A DNA stretch of 64,000 nt from Candidatus Solirubrobacter pratensis (lineage in GTDB: Bacteria; Actinomycetota; Thermoleophilia; Solirubrobacterales; Solirubrobacteraceae). The stretch spans positions 248,001 through 312,000 of the forward strand of contig NZ_AUEK01000009.1 in assembly GCF_000425945.1 (NCBI RefSeq). Direction: 5' to 3'. The notes below the pieces were generated by a model. The model ran no database searches and was not told the DNA's origin. It worked only from the letters and a program-made list of their open reading frames with translations. Within the stretch, counting starts at the first letter, position 1; each line of letters starts with the position of its first letter. Positions 15,945-23,322 of this stretch are shown piece after piece. The position numbers and the translations under genes are program-made.

Positions 15945-17045
15945 TTAGGCGGCCACCAGCGCCTTCAGCTTGCTCTCGAGGCCCTCGATCAGGTCGGCGA
16001 AGGACTTCTCGAACTTCTCGACGCCCTCCTTCTCCAGCACCGCCACGACGTCGTCGTAGTCGATGCCGGCCTCCTCGAAGGCCTTGAAGATCGCCTTCGC
16101 ACCGTCGACGTCCTCGAGGATCGTGTCGCCGCGGATGACGGCGTGGTCGTCGGTCGCCTCGGCGGTCTCGCGCGGCATCGTGTTGACGGTGTCCGGGCCG
16201 ACGAGCTCCTCGACGTACATGACGTCGCGGTACTCGGGGTTCTTGGTCGAGGTCGACGCCCACAGCGGCCGCTGCGGCGTGGCGCCCTTGGACAGGAGGT
16301 CCTTCCAGACGGCGTCCTCGGCCTCCTCGAGGAAGACCTGGTAGGCGAGCTTGGCGTTGGCGATCGCGAGCTTGCCCTTGAGCTCGTCATGCCCGCCGAT
16401 CTTGTCGAGGCGCTTGTCGGCCTCGGTGTCGACGCGGCTGACGAAGAAGGACGCGACGGAGGCGAGCTTGGACGGGTCGCCGCCGCCGTCGGCGAAGCGC
16501 TTGACGCCGCGCGAGTAGGCGCGGATGACCTCGCGGTGGCGCTCGAGCGAGAAGATCAGCGTGACGTTGACGGGGATGCCGGCCGCGATCGTCTCCTCGA
16601 TCGCCTGCAGGCCGTCCTTGGTGGCGGGGATCTTGATGAAGAGGTTCGGGCGGTCGACGAGGTCGTGGAGGCGCTTGGCCTCCTCCGCGGTCTTCTTGGC
16701 GTCGTACGCGAGCCGCGGATCGACCTCCAAGGACACCCAGCCGTCCTTGCCGTTGCCCTCGTCCCAGACTTGACGCAGGACGTCGCAGGCGTCGCGGATG
16801 TCGTCGCGCGCGAGCAGCCAGAAGATCTCGTACGCATCGTCGTGATCGGCGCTCAGCTCGCGGATCTGATCGTCGTACGCGTCGCCCGAGGCGATGGCGC
16901 CCTGGAAGATCGTCGGGTTCGAGGTCACGCCGACCACGCCCTTGTCGACCAGCCCGGCCAGGTCGCCATCCTTCACGAAACGGCGCGAGAGGTAGTCGAT
17001 CCAGACGCTCGTTCCATGCTCACCGAGCTGCTGGAGGGGAGTCAT
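15945..17045 (-). CDS. tal: Transaldolase
   Basis: 366 aa, actinobacterial length. It starts LQQLGEHGTSVWIDYLSRRFV, with GVTSNPTIFQGAI and the Schiff-base region LFIKIPATKDGLQAIEE, followed by VNVTLIFSLERH. It exchanges dihydroxyacetone units between sugar phosphates. A good ribosome-binding site (AAGGAG, plus-strand 17051-17056) precedes ATG 17045. First gene of the tal-tkt operon; a perfect palindrome and a SigB-like promoter lie upstream. Confidence 0.95.
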   Translation of the reverse strand: MTPLQQLGEHGTSVWIDYLSRRFVKDGDLAGLVDKGVVGVTSNPTIFQGAIASGDAYDDQIRELSADHDDAYEIFWLLARDDIRDACDVLRQVWDEGNGKDGWVSLEVDPRLAYDAKKTAEEAKRLHDLVDRPNLFIKIPATKDGLQAIEETIAAGIPVNVTLIFSLERHREVIRAYSRGVKRFADGGGDPSKLASVASFFVSRVDTEADKRLDKIGGHDELKGKLAIANAKLAYQVFLEEAEDAVWKDLLSKGATPQRPLWASTSTKNPEYRDVMYVEELVGPDTVNTMPRETAEATDDHAVIRGDTILEDVDGAKAIFKAFEEAGIDYDDVVAVLEKEGVEKFEKSFADLIEGLESKLKALVAA

Positions 17046-17095
17046 CGTTTCTCCTTTTGAAGAGGGGCGTCATCCAGATGTTGACACCCCGTCTT

Positions 17096-17114
17096 CACGA
17101 CGGTTCCCGTCGTG
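17096..17114 (-). promoter_or_regulatory. Perfect palindrome upstream of tal (candidate operator)
   Basis: CACGACGG and CCGTCGTG flank a 3-nt centre: a perfect 19-bp inverted repeat about 50-70 nt ahead of the tal start. It overlaps the -10-like hexamer at 17103-17108, so a repressor bound here would block that promoter. The regulator is unknown. Confidence 0.45.
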
Positions 17115-17128
17115 TGAATGAGGAAAAC
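17103..17128 (-). promoter_or_regulatory. Candidate SigB-like promoter of tal-tkt
   Basis: Minus strand: GTTTTC (17123-17128), 14-nt spacer, GGGAAC (17103-17108). The -35 and spacing match the other candidates; the -10 has T replaced by A. Its 5' end touches the upstream terminator hairpin. Confidence 0.35.
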
Positions 17129-17130
17129 AC

Positions 17131-17158
17131 GGGACGCCGCGGGCGCGCGCGGCGTCCC
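17131..17158 (-). terminator. Rho-independent-type terminator
   Basis: GGGACGCCGC (17131-17140) pairs with GCGGCGTCCC (17149-17158), extended by one G-C pair around a 6-nt loop. On the minus strand the hairpin is followed by GTGTTTTCC, a short U-rich tail; on the plus strand there is none. It therefore ends transcripts arriving from the right (UbiA-type gene and the small ORF at 17163-17357). Confidence 0.65.
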
Positions 17159-17162
17159 GCTC

Positions 17163-17357
17163 TCAGCGAGGCCGCGCGGCGAGCTCGCGCAGCCAGTTGG
17201 CTACGGCCTGCTCGTCACGCCTGGCTTCCCTCCGTTGCGCTGCGCGCGCTTGGGAGGCCGTGATGGTGTTCGGCTCAGAACCACGTCCGAAGCGCCGGGA
17301 GGGCACGACGGGCGACCGTTCCGAGCGCGGCTGCTGATCCGCCTCGGAGGCAATCAT
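17163..17357 (-). CDS. Possible small charged protein, 64 aa
   Basis: ATG 17357 to TGA 17163-17165, ending 5 nt before the terminator hairpin. The C-terminal half is a predicted charged helix (ASQARAAQRREARRDEQAVA, then NWLRELAARPR). Third-position G/C is about 77%, lower than in sure genes here. It may be a real gene or the 3' UTR of the prenyltransferase transcript. No family recognised. Confidence 0.3.
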   Translation of the reverse strand: MIASEADQQPRSERSPVVPSRRFGRGSEPNTITASQARAAQRREARRDEQAVANWLRELAARPR

Positions 17358-17448
17358 TGGCGTGAAAACTACCTCTCGTGTTGAGGCTTGTCCACGCCTC
17401 TTTGTCGAACGCGCCGTCGGTGTCTTCTACATGACGTCCAACGAGAAT

Positions 17449-18354
17449 TCAGGCGGTCAGGCACGCGAGCGGGAGCAGCAGATACTCCAGGAAGAAGAGC
17501 GCCCACACCCGCATGTAGAACCGGGTGAATGCAGCAGGATCCGTCGGATGCGCTCGTCGGGCCCAGCGGATGAGCAGCGCGAAAGCCCCGAGATGGCCGG
17601 CCACCAGGACCGCGGGCTGCACGTGGTCGCCGAGCAGCGGCGGCCCCGCGAGGATCATCCCGGCATAGGCGAGCGCGAGGGCGAACAGGCCGACGCGGAA
17701 CACGGGCTCCGGCCCGAGGCGGACCGTGAACGTGCGGATGCTGTACGCGCGGTCGCCCTCGATGTCGGGGACGTCCTTGAGCACCGCGATCGCGAAGCTG
17801 AACGGCAGCACGAACAGGCACAGGGCCCACACCGGCGGGGCGATGCCGTGGGCGAAGTGGGCGTAGACGCCGAGGTTGACGGCCAGGCTCCGCACGCCGG
17901 TGATGCAGAGGCTGGCGGCGATCGGGAAGCGCTTGAGGCGCGTGGGCGGCAGGCTGTAGAGCGCGCCGACGGCGAGGGCCGCGGCGACGGCGATCGTCTC
18001 CGCCGCGCCCTGCGTGAGCGCCATCGCGAGCGGGAGCGCGGTGCACGCGATCACGATCGCCTTCGCCGCCTGGGGCGAGAGGTCGCCGGCCGCGATCGGG
18101 AGGTACGGCTTGTTGAGGCGGTCGATCTCGACGTCGGTGATCTGGTTGACGCCGACGATCGCGATGTTCACGGCGAGGCCCGCGACCAGCGTGGCGAGGA
18201 GGTCGGGGGCGCCGGTGCCGTGGTCCTCGGCGGCCGCGATCCCGTACAGGCCGAGGATGGAGAGTGCGGTCCCGATGATCGTGTGCGGGCGCGCGAAGCG
18301 CCACAGCACGTTGGCGGCGCGGACGGCGGGCAGCGCGGCCGGGACAGCGGTCAT
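17449..18354 (-). CDS. UbiA-family prenyltransferase, homogentisate phytyltransferase-like (VTE2/HPT type)
   Basis: 301 aa, about eight membrane segments. The first aspartate motif is N70-QIT-D74-VEI-D78 followed by RLNKPYLPIAAGDLS, which closely matches the cyanobacterial/plant homogentisate prenyltransferases. The second motif is KDVPDIEGDRAYSIRTF (193-209). The predicted reaction is condensation of homogentisate with a prenyl diphosphate. ATG 18354 overlaps the stop of the VTE3-like gene by one base (TGATG). Family membership is certain; substrate assignment rests on motif likeness and neighbours. Chlorophyll/bacteriochlorophyll synthase is less likely, since no pigment genes are nearby. 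Confidence 0.82.
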   Translation of the reverse strand: MTAVPAALPAVRAANVLWRFARPHTIIGTALSILGLYGIAAAEDHGTGAPDLLATLVAGLAVNIAIVGVNQITDVEIDRLNKPYLPIAAGDLSPQAAKAIVIACTALPLAMALTQGAAETIAVAAALAVGALYSLPPTRLKRFPIAASLCITGVRSLAVNLGVYAHFAHGIAPPVWALCLFVLPFSFAIAVLKDVPDIEGDRAYSIRTFTVRLGPEPVFRVGLFALALAYAGMILAGPPLLGDHVQPAVLVAGHLGAFALLIRWARRAHPTDPAAFTRFYMRVWALFFLEYLLLPLACLTA

Positions 18355-19166
18355 CAGGGCTTCGGCGTCGGGGCGTCGGCCCTGTCCCCGCGTCTGCGAA
18401 GGGTCAGCGCGATCGCGATCGGCACGAAGACGAGGCCGGCCACGGAGCCGGCGACGAACCTCGCCGCGAAGCGCAGCGGGCCCACCGGCGGGTCCTCGAT
18501 GCGCTCGGTGACGAGCGGCTTCCCCGGCGACGGCTTCACGCCGCTGACGGCGAGGGCGTACGGGCCGCGGTCATCCCGGTACCAGTCAGGCGCGAGCGGG
18601 ACGGAGCGGACGTCGCGGAAGCCGGCGCGGCGGAACCAGCGCTCGTACTCGTCGGCGCCGGGGAACAGCATCCAGGTCTCGGCGAGGCGGCGCGCGATCC
18701 GGTTGGCGGGGCGCACGGGTCCGATCACGGTGGCGACGCCGCCCTGCTTGATCACCCGGTAGGCCTCCGAGATGCCGCGTTGCGGGTCGGGCCAGTACTC
18801 GATCGAGCCGGCCGAGACGTAGCGGTCGAACCGGTCGTCTTCGAACGGGAGCTGCTCCGCGTCGCCGAGCACCTTCGGGCAGTCGCCCAGCGCCGGCTTG
18901 GCGCGGGCCCGCGCCAGCTGGTGCGGGCTCTGGTCGAGCATCGTCACGCTCGCCGCGGGGACGCGCTCGACGATGCCCTCCGTGGTGAAGCCCGTGCCGG
19001 CGCCGGCGTCCAGGACGCTCAGCTGCGGATCCTCGAGCCGCGCCGGCGCGAGCGCCTGGTCGCGCATCTCCGGCGTCCAGAAGAGGGGGTTCACCCTCCG
19101 GTCGTAGCCGAGGGAGAGGAAGCGGTAGAACCAGTACGCCTCCCGCTTGTGCTGGATCAAGCCCAC
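18354..19166 (-). CDS. MPBQ/MSBQ methyltransferase of the plant VTE3 type
   Basis: 270 aa. Residues 3-22 (LIQHKREAYWFYRFLSLGYD), the SAM motif VLDAGAGTGFTTEGIV (51-66), MLDQSPHQLARAR (76-88) and VSAGSIEYWPDPQRGI (117-132) agree strikingly with chloroplast VTE3 (2-methyl-6-phytylbenzoquinol methyltransferase). The single C-terminal membrane anchor (about 232-256) is shared too. The enzyme would methylate the product of the adjacent prenyltransferase. GTG 19166 begins at the family's conserved start. Classical cyanobacterial enzymes for this step are of a different type, so the plant-like form is notable. Confidence 0.83.
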   Translation of the reverse strand: MGLIQHKREAYWFYRFLSLGYDRRVNPLFWTPEMRDQALAPARLEDPQLSVLDAGAGTGFTTEGIVERVPAASVTMLDQSPHQLARARAKPALGDCPKVLGDAEQLPFEDDRFDRYVSAGSIEYWPDPQRGISEAYRVIKQGGVATVIGPVRPANRIARRLAETWMLFPGADEYERWFRRAGFRDVRSVPLAPDWYRDDRGPYALAVSGVKPSPGKPLVTERIEDPPVGPLRFAARFVAGSVAGLVFVPIAIALTLRRRGDRADAPTPKP

Positions 19167-19183
19167 TCGGTCACCATACGGAG

Positions 19184-19723
19184 GTGACCGCCGCGACGCT
19201 CGACGACTGGATCGCCGACGCCTCCGTGCGTACCGTGCACCGGCGCTCCGCGGCCGCCGCGCCGGCTGCGCTCTGGGATGCCGCGGGGCAGGTCCGGCTC
19301 GCGGACACGCGCCGGCTCGGGCGGATGGTCCGTTGGCGGATCCCGGGGCTCGACGGCTCGCTCCGCTACCGCCAGATGTTCCGCGAGTATCCGTTCGTGG
19401 TGCTCGAGGAGTCCGAGCACGGGCTCGTGAGCGGACTGTGCGGGAAGATCTGGACGCTCACCCGCGACTACCCGCGGCTGGCGGGCGCGGACGAGTTCGC
19501 GGCCTGGGACGAGCCGGGGACGGTCCGCGTCGCGTTCGCGCACTGGGTCTCGCCGTTGGACCACGGCGGTGGCTCGGAGATCGTCTCCGAGGCGCGCGTG
19601 GAGCCGGTCGACATGCGGGCGCGGCTGCGGCTGAAGACGATCTGGGCGGTGCTCGGCCCGTTCGCGCCTCTGGTCGCGTCCGAGCCGCTGGCGCTGGCGG
19701 TCCGGCGGGCGGAGGGCGCGTGA
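19184..19723 (+). CDS. Conserved hypothetical protein, possibly SRPBCC-like
   Basis: 179 aa, divergent from the VTE3-like gene. Features include LGRMVRWRIPGLDGSLRYRQMF, YPFVVLEESEHGLVSGLCGKIW and AHWVSPLDHGGGSEIVSEARVEPVD, a pattern of alternating strands ending in a helix, suggestive of a helix-grip fold. No catalytic motif is visible. GTG 19184 directly abuts GGAG, leaving no normal spacing, so the true start may differ. It overlaps the following acetyltransferase fragment (GTGA). Confidence 0.65.
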   Translation: MTAATLDDWIADASVRTVHRRSAAAAPAALWDAAGQVRLADTRRLGRMVRWRIPGLDGSLRYRQMFREYPFVVLEESEHGLVSGLCGKIWTLTRDYPRLAGADEFAAWDEPGTVRVAFAHWVSPLDHGGGSEIVSEARVEPVDMRARLRLKTIWAVLGPFAPLVASEPLALAVRRAEGA

Positions 19724-19980
19724 ACGCGGGCGGCGAGGGCGTGGGGGCGGGCGCCGAGGCTGGGCGGCCGGTCGTCTCGCGCCTCGGCGTCTCCGACGCC
19801 GGCGAGCTGCTGACGCTGCAGCGGGCGGCCTACGCGACCGAGGCGCAGCTGCACGCGGACCCGTTCCTCCCGCCGCTGACCGAGCCGCTCGAGGCGATCG
19901 CGGCGGCGCTGCGCGAGCAGGTCGGGCTCGGCGTGCGCGAGCGAGCGCGGCTCGTCGGCGCCACCGATGATCCGTGGATG
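19720..19980 (+). pseudogene. Truncated GNAT acetyltransferase (N-terminal fragment)
   Basis: From GTG 19720 (overlapping the previous stop) the frame encodes SRLGVSDAGELLTLQRAAY...ATEAQLHADPFLPPLTEPLE...ERARLVGA, the typical first half of a GNAT N-acetyltransferase. After about residue 88 homology stops (TDDPWMTPRRGRRPRRR) and the frame runs antisense through the cyclase gene without a stop. The acetyl-CoA-binding half is missing, and no other frame supplies it before 20029. Probably a remnant left by a rearrangement. Confidence 0.6.
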
Positions 19981-20028
19981 ACTCCACGTCGTGGGCGCCG
20001 GCCACGGCGGCGCGGCGCCGACTCGGGC

Positions 20029-21060
20029 TTAGCCGGGGCGGCCGTCCTCGAGGCCGGCGAGGCCGGAGTCGGCCCTGAGCCACAGGCGGCGACCCCGGTG
20101 GACGGTGACCTGCAGGCGCCCGGCGAGGTGGTGCTCGGAGCGGGCCTCGAGCCGGCGCTCGGCCGGGACGGGGACCGGGAGGCGCAGCGGCGGGCCGGAC
20201 GCCTCCCCACGCAGCTCCACCCGATGGCGCGGAGAGCGCGCGGCGATGTGCCACTCGCCGCCGGAGGCGCGCGCGACCGTGCGGGCGAACGGGGGCGCGA
20301 GGGCGACCAGGCCACCGGGAGTCCACACGGCGACCGCGGTCGGCGCGACCGAGGCGCCGAGCCGCCGCAGGGGCGCGGCGAAGGCCGGCCCGCCCGCTCC
20401 GAGCCGTCCACCCGCGAACGCCGCGCCCGCGCCTTCCTCGAACGCCGCCTGGCCCCACCACCAGTGGGCCGCGAACGCCGCGCCCCAGTTCTTCTCGCCG
20501 TAGACGGCCGCGCCGTCGAGCGAGAGCGTCCGGTCGCCGAGCCGCGCGTCGCCGCCGACGGTCGCGGACAGCAGGTGCGGCGTCCAGTACTGCCCGAGCC
20601 CGGGAACCACCTGCGCGGGGCCGAGGGCACCGAACGCGCGGCGCGGCCAGTCCCGGCGTGCCGAGAACCGCGCGCGCAGGGTCGCACCGCGGAGCCGGAC
20701 ATCGAGCCCGTCAGGGCCGGCGCGAAGGATCGGGGCCGCGCGATCACCGCGCACGGTCGCCCGCGCATCACCACCCGCCGCACCCAGGGCATCACCGCCC
20801 GCCGCATCCCCGGCGACCACCCCCAGCCCGCGGCGGTCAGCGCGTGCGACCTCGGCGATCTCCGTGCACTCGAATCCGCCCGGCTCGGCGCACAAGGTCA
20901 CCATCGCCCACTCGCCGCGCGCGTCACGGCAGACGCCGCAGATCACCGCGACGCTCCAGCCGGCGCCGGTGAACCGCCAGTAATAGCCCTCGAGCCCGAC
21001 GCCGTGGGCTCGGCGCGGGTCGGTGAACGGGAGGTCGGCTCCGGTGGCTCGGTAGTTCAG
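20029..21060 (-). CDS. Tocopherol cyclase-like protein (VTE1 family)
   Basis: 343 aa if started at CTG 21060. N-terminal NYRATGADLPFTDPRRAHGV...EGYYWRFTGAGWSV, central YGEKNWGAAF (187-196) and HWWWGQA (199-205) match the tocopherol-cyclase lipocalin-like fold. The enzyme closes the chromanol ring of dimethyl-phytylquinol. The only canonical start (GTG 20946) would delete the conserved first 38 residues. CTG 21060 overlaps the stop of the upstream stress-protein gene (CTGA), implying coupling by re-initiation. An Ala/Gly/Asp-rich insert (about 83-105) is unusual. Confidence 0.75.
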   Translation of the reverse strand: MNYRATGADLPFTDPRRAHGVGLEGYYWRFTGAGWSVAVICGVCRDARGEWAMVTLCAEPGGFECTEIAEVARADRRGLGVVAGDAAGGDALGAAGGDARATVRGDRAAPILRAGPDGLDVRLRGATLRARFSARRDWPRRAFGALGPAQVVPGLGQYWTPHLLSATVGGDARLGDRTLSLDGAAVYGEKNWGAAFAAHWWWGQAAFEEGAGAAFAGGRLGAGGPAFAAPLRRLGASVAPTAVAVWTPGGLVALAPPFARTVARASGGEWHIAARSPRHRVELRGEASGPPLRLPVPVPAERRLEARSEHHLAGRLQVTVHRGRRLWLRADSGLAGLEDGRPG

Positions 21061-21461
21061 TGCGAGATGAGCGCGTGGGTGACGGGGATGCCCCAGCGGG
21101 CCTCCCCTTCGGCGAGGCCCTCGTCCTCGCGGTAGTCGCGCTCGCCCTCGGGGTGCGAGAAGATCACGATCCGGTCGGCCGGGAATGTGGCCAAGGCGTC
21201 GTCGATCGCCAGGGCCGGCTCGGATTCTCCCACCTGGCCCGCCGCGTCGATGCCCGCCTCCTCCAAGCGCTCGACCGTGTCGACCTGGGCGGTCTCGGCC
21301 TCGTCGATCGCCTCGTCCGGGTCGCTGACCCAGAACGCAAGCTTGGACTGGTTCGTTGCGGGCGAGATGACCAAGACCTCCGCACCCTCGACCTCGGTAC
21401 CGAGCGCCGAGCGCAGGAACGAAGCATCGACCGGCTCGGGCGTCACGACGAGCAGCTTCAT
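21057..21461 (-). CDS. Universal-stress-like small protein
   Basis: 134 aa. MKLLVVTPEPVDASFLRSAL at the start and FPADRIVIFSHPEGERDYREDEGLAEGEARWGIPVTH at the end give an alpha/beta nucleotide-binding-like outline resembling universal stress proteins of actinobacteria; the ATP motif G-2x-G-9x-G is not obvious. It is first in an operon with the tocopherol-cyclase-like gene and preceded by the best SigB-like promoter in the window. Confidence 0.6.
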   Translation of the reverse strand: MKLLVVTPEPVDASFLRSALGTEVEGAEVLVISPATNQSKLAFWVSDPDEAIDEAETAQVDTVERLEEAGIDAAGQVGESEPALAIDDALATFPADRIVIFSHPEGERDYREDEGLAEGEARWGIPVTHALISH

Positions 21462-21471
21462 ACCGATTCCG

Positions 21472-21497
21472 CTACCCCCGGTCTGGCGCGAAGAAAC
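21472..21497 (-). promoter_or_regulatory. SigB/SigF-type promoter of the stress-protein/tocopherol-cyclase operon
   Basis: Minus strand: GTTTCT (21492-21497), exactly 14 nt, GGGTAG (21472-21477), ending 10 nt before ATG 21461. This matches the SigB consensus (GTTT, 13-15 nt, GGGTA) at every core base. It is the strongest of the candidates found. Confidence 0.6.
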
Positions 21498-22077
21498 TGT
21501 GCGGCGGCGCGATCAGGCGGGGCAATGATCGATTCGAGCAGAGATGATCGTTCGCGCGCGAACCGACCGCGCCGGTGATCGAGCGTGACCGTCAGGCCGC
21601 CGCGCCAGAGAGACCCGCATCCGCTACCCGCGCAGTTCGCCGATCCCGCAGCGCGGCCCGCGAGTCCGCGATTCGCGGCTCGCGCGGTCTCCGCGTCGCG
21701 GCTTCCCGCGGCCGGCGGACTGCGCCGGTAAGGGAGTGGGTCAGCTTGCCTGCGCGGTTCGCGAGGCCGCGTGATCGATTCGGGCGCGCGGCGAGGGGGT
21801 GCGCGGCGAAGCTTCGAATAGTTCGAAGGTTTGTGAGGCACCCGCCAAGGCCGGAGAGCGGACGTGATCGATCACGATCGGGAGCCCGCGGCGCCCGGAG
21901 CGATCGACGCCCGCCGGCGCTCGGAGGGCAGGCGATCTGACCCCGCTCCCCGTATCAGCGCAGTTCAGGTCCCGGCAGGCGGCCGCCGCGCGGCGATCGC
22001 CGGTCCGCGCCGGCGAGAACGCGGGGCATGGCGTGGCGACGCGATCGCGCGGCGCGGCGCGGCCCAACGCCGCACCG
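21498..22077. repeat. Gene-free stretch with inverted-repeat family copies 2 and 3
   Basis: No coding candidate I would defend. In reverse orientation to 4.6 kb it holds the arms 21612-21645 and 21712-21742, which are imperfect reverse complements. A perfect palindrome CTTCGAA-TAG-TTCGAAG lies at 21812-21828 and is repeated at 40376-40394. A third, lone left arm lies at 21939-21969 (plus orientation). The stretch is bounded by the stress operon start and the end of the GH63-like gene. Confidence 0.6.
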
Positions 22078-23322
22078 CTACACCCCCGGCCCCGCCGGAT
22101 CGAACCCGCGCGGCAGATCGAGCGCGAGGGCGGACATCCCGAACCGGTGCTCGCCGTGCCCTGCCCCCGTGCGCGGGTGGTAGTACTCGCGCAGCCCGCT
22201 CCGCGCGATCGCGTCGAGCGCGTTGTGCGCCAGCCGGTCCGCCTCGTCCGCCGCGCCCAACGCCCGCAGCCCGCCGGCGAGCAGCCATGCCGTGCATGTC
22301 CACGCCGCCCCCCGCCACGTCCGGAACGCGTCGAACCCCGGCCGGAACGACGGCTCCTCCATCGACACCGACGGCACGCCGAACCGTGCGCCGTAGCGCC
22401 GCGGGTTCAGGAGGTGCTCCTCGGCCAGCCGCTCCCGCACGTCGCGCGGGAGAGCGTCGCCGAGCGCCAACGGCGCGAGCGACGACCAGGTCGAGACCTC
22501 GACGCGCCGCTCGTGGCGCCCCGCCAGGTCGAAGAACAGCCCGCGCCGGGGATCCCAGCAGCGCTCGAGCAGCGCCGTCTCCACCCGCGACGCGCGCTCG
22601 GCCCACTCGACGTCGCCGCTCATGCGGAACAGCGCCCGCAGCGAGAGCGCGTGCGCGACGTTCACGAGCACGTCCTCGACGTGCTCGTCGCATCCGGCCA
22701 CATAGGTTCGCGCGCTCCAGCGCGCGCGCCGGCAGCGCTGCACGAGCCGCGCGTGCCCCGGGCGCCAGTGGGCCAGCCGCCCGTACACCGCGTCGTACTT
22801 CGGCGAGTCGTCGAGCCCGGATTCGTCGGGCAGCATGATCGTGATCAGCCCGTCGCCGTCGGGGTCGCGCTCGCGGGCGAGCCACCGCGCGTGTGCGGCC
22901 AGCGGGGCGAGTCCCTCCGCGATGAACGTGCGATCCTCCGCGGCCGCCCGCTCCCACGCGACCGCGAGCAGCGGCGTCTGGATCGAGGAGGTCGCCGCGT
23001 CGCCCAGCACCCGCGCGGTCGCGTACAGCGGCGCCCGCCGCCACCGCGGCGACGCCTGCCAGAACGCCGTGTGCGGCACGAATCCATCCGACCGTCCCGC
23101 CCGCACCAGCGTCCGGAGCTCCTCCCGCGCGCGCGCCGGATCGACCCGCGACCACGCGACCGCGTGGAAACACGAGTCCCAGTACCACTGGTGCTTGTAG
23201 CGCCGCGGCGCGGGACACGTGAACGCGAAGCGCGTCCCGTCGCGCCGGACGCCCTCGCGCCAGTTCGCCCGCAGCACGCCGGCGGCGTCCAGTGGTGTCA
23301 TCGCCGGTGGCGCCGCTAACAT
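22078..23322 (-). CDS. GH63/MGH1-like glycoside hydrolase ((alpha/alpha)6 barrel)
   Basis: 414 aa. YKHQWYWDSCFHAVAWSRVDP and ARERDPDGDGLITI...SGLDDSPKYD are typical of the trehalase/GH63 clan, as is RTWRGAAWTCTAWLLAGGL later. Related enzymes cleave alpha-glucosides or mannosyl-/glucosylglycerate; the actual substrate is unknown. ATG 23322 overlaps the previous stop by 7 nt; ATG 23301 is possible. Last gene of a four-gene minus-strand set of glycan enzymes. Confidence 0.8.
   Translation of the reverse strand: MLAAPPAMTPLDAAGVLRANWREGVRRDGTRFAFTCPAPRRYKHQWYWDSCFHAVAWSRVDPARAREELRTLVRAGRSDGFVPHTAFWQASPRWRRAPLYATARVLGDAATSSIQTPLLAVAWERAAAEDRTFIAEGLAPLAAHARWLARERDPDGDGLITIMLPDESGLDDSPKYDAVYGRLAHWRPGHARLVQRCRRARWSARTYVAGCDEHVEDVLVNVAHALSLRALFRMSGDVEWAERASRVETALLERCWDPRRGLFFDLAGRHERRVEVSTWSSLAPLALGDALPRDVRERLAEEHLLNPRRYGARFGVPSVSMEEPSFRPGFDAFRTWRGAAWTCTAWLLAGGLRALGAADEADRLAHNALDAIARSGLREYYHPRTGAGHGEHRFGMSALALDLPRGFDPAGPGV

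Noticed and set aside
17118..17384. Plus-strand frame opposite the small ORF before the tocopherol cluster
   Set aside because: Runs through the terminator hairpin and has poor third-position bias.
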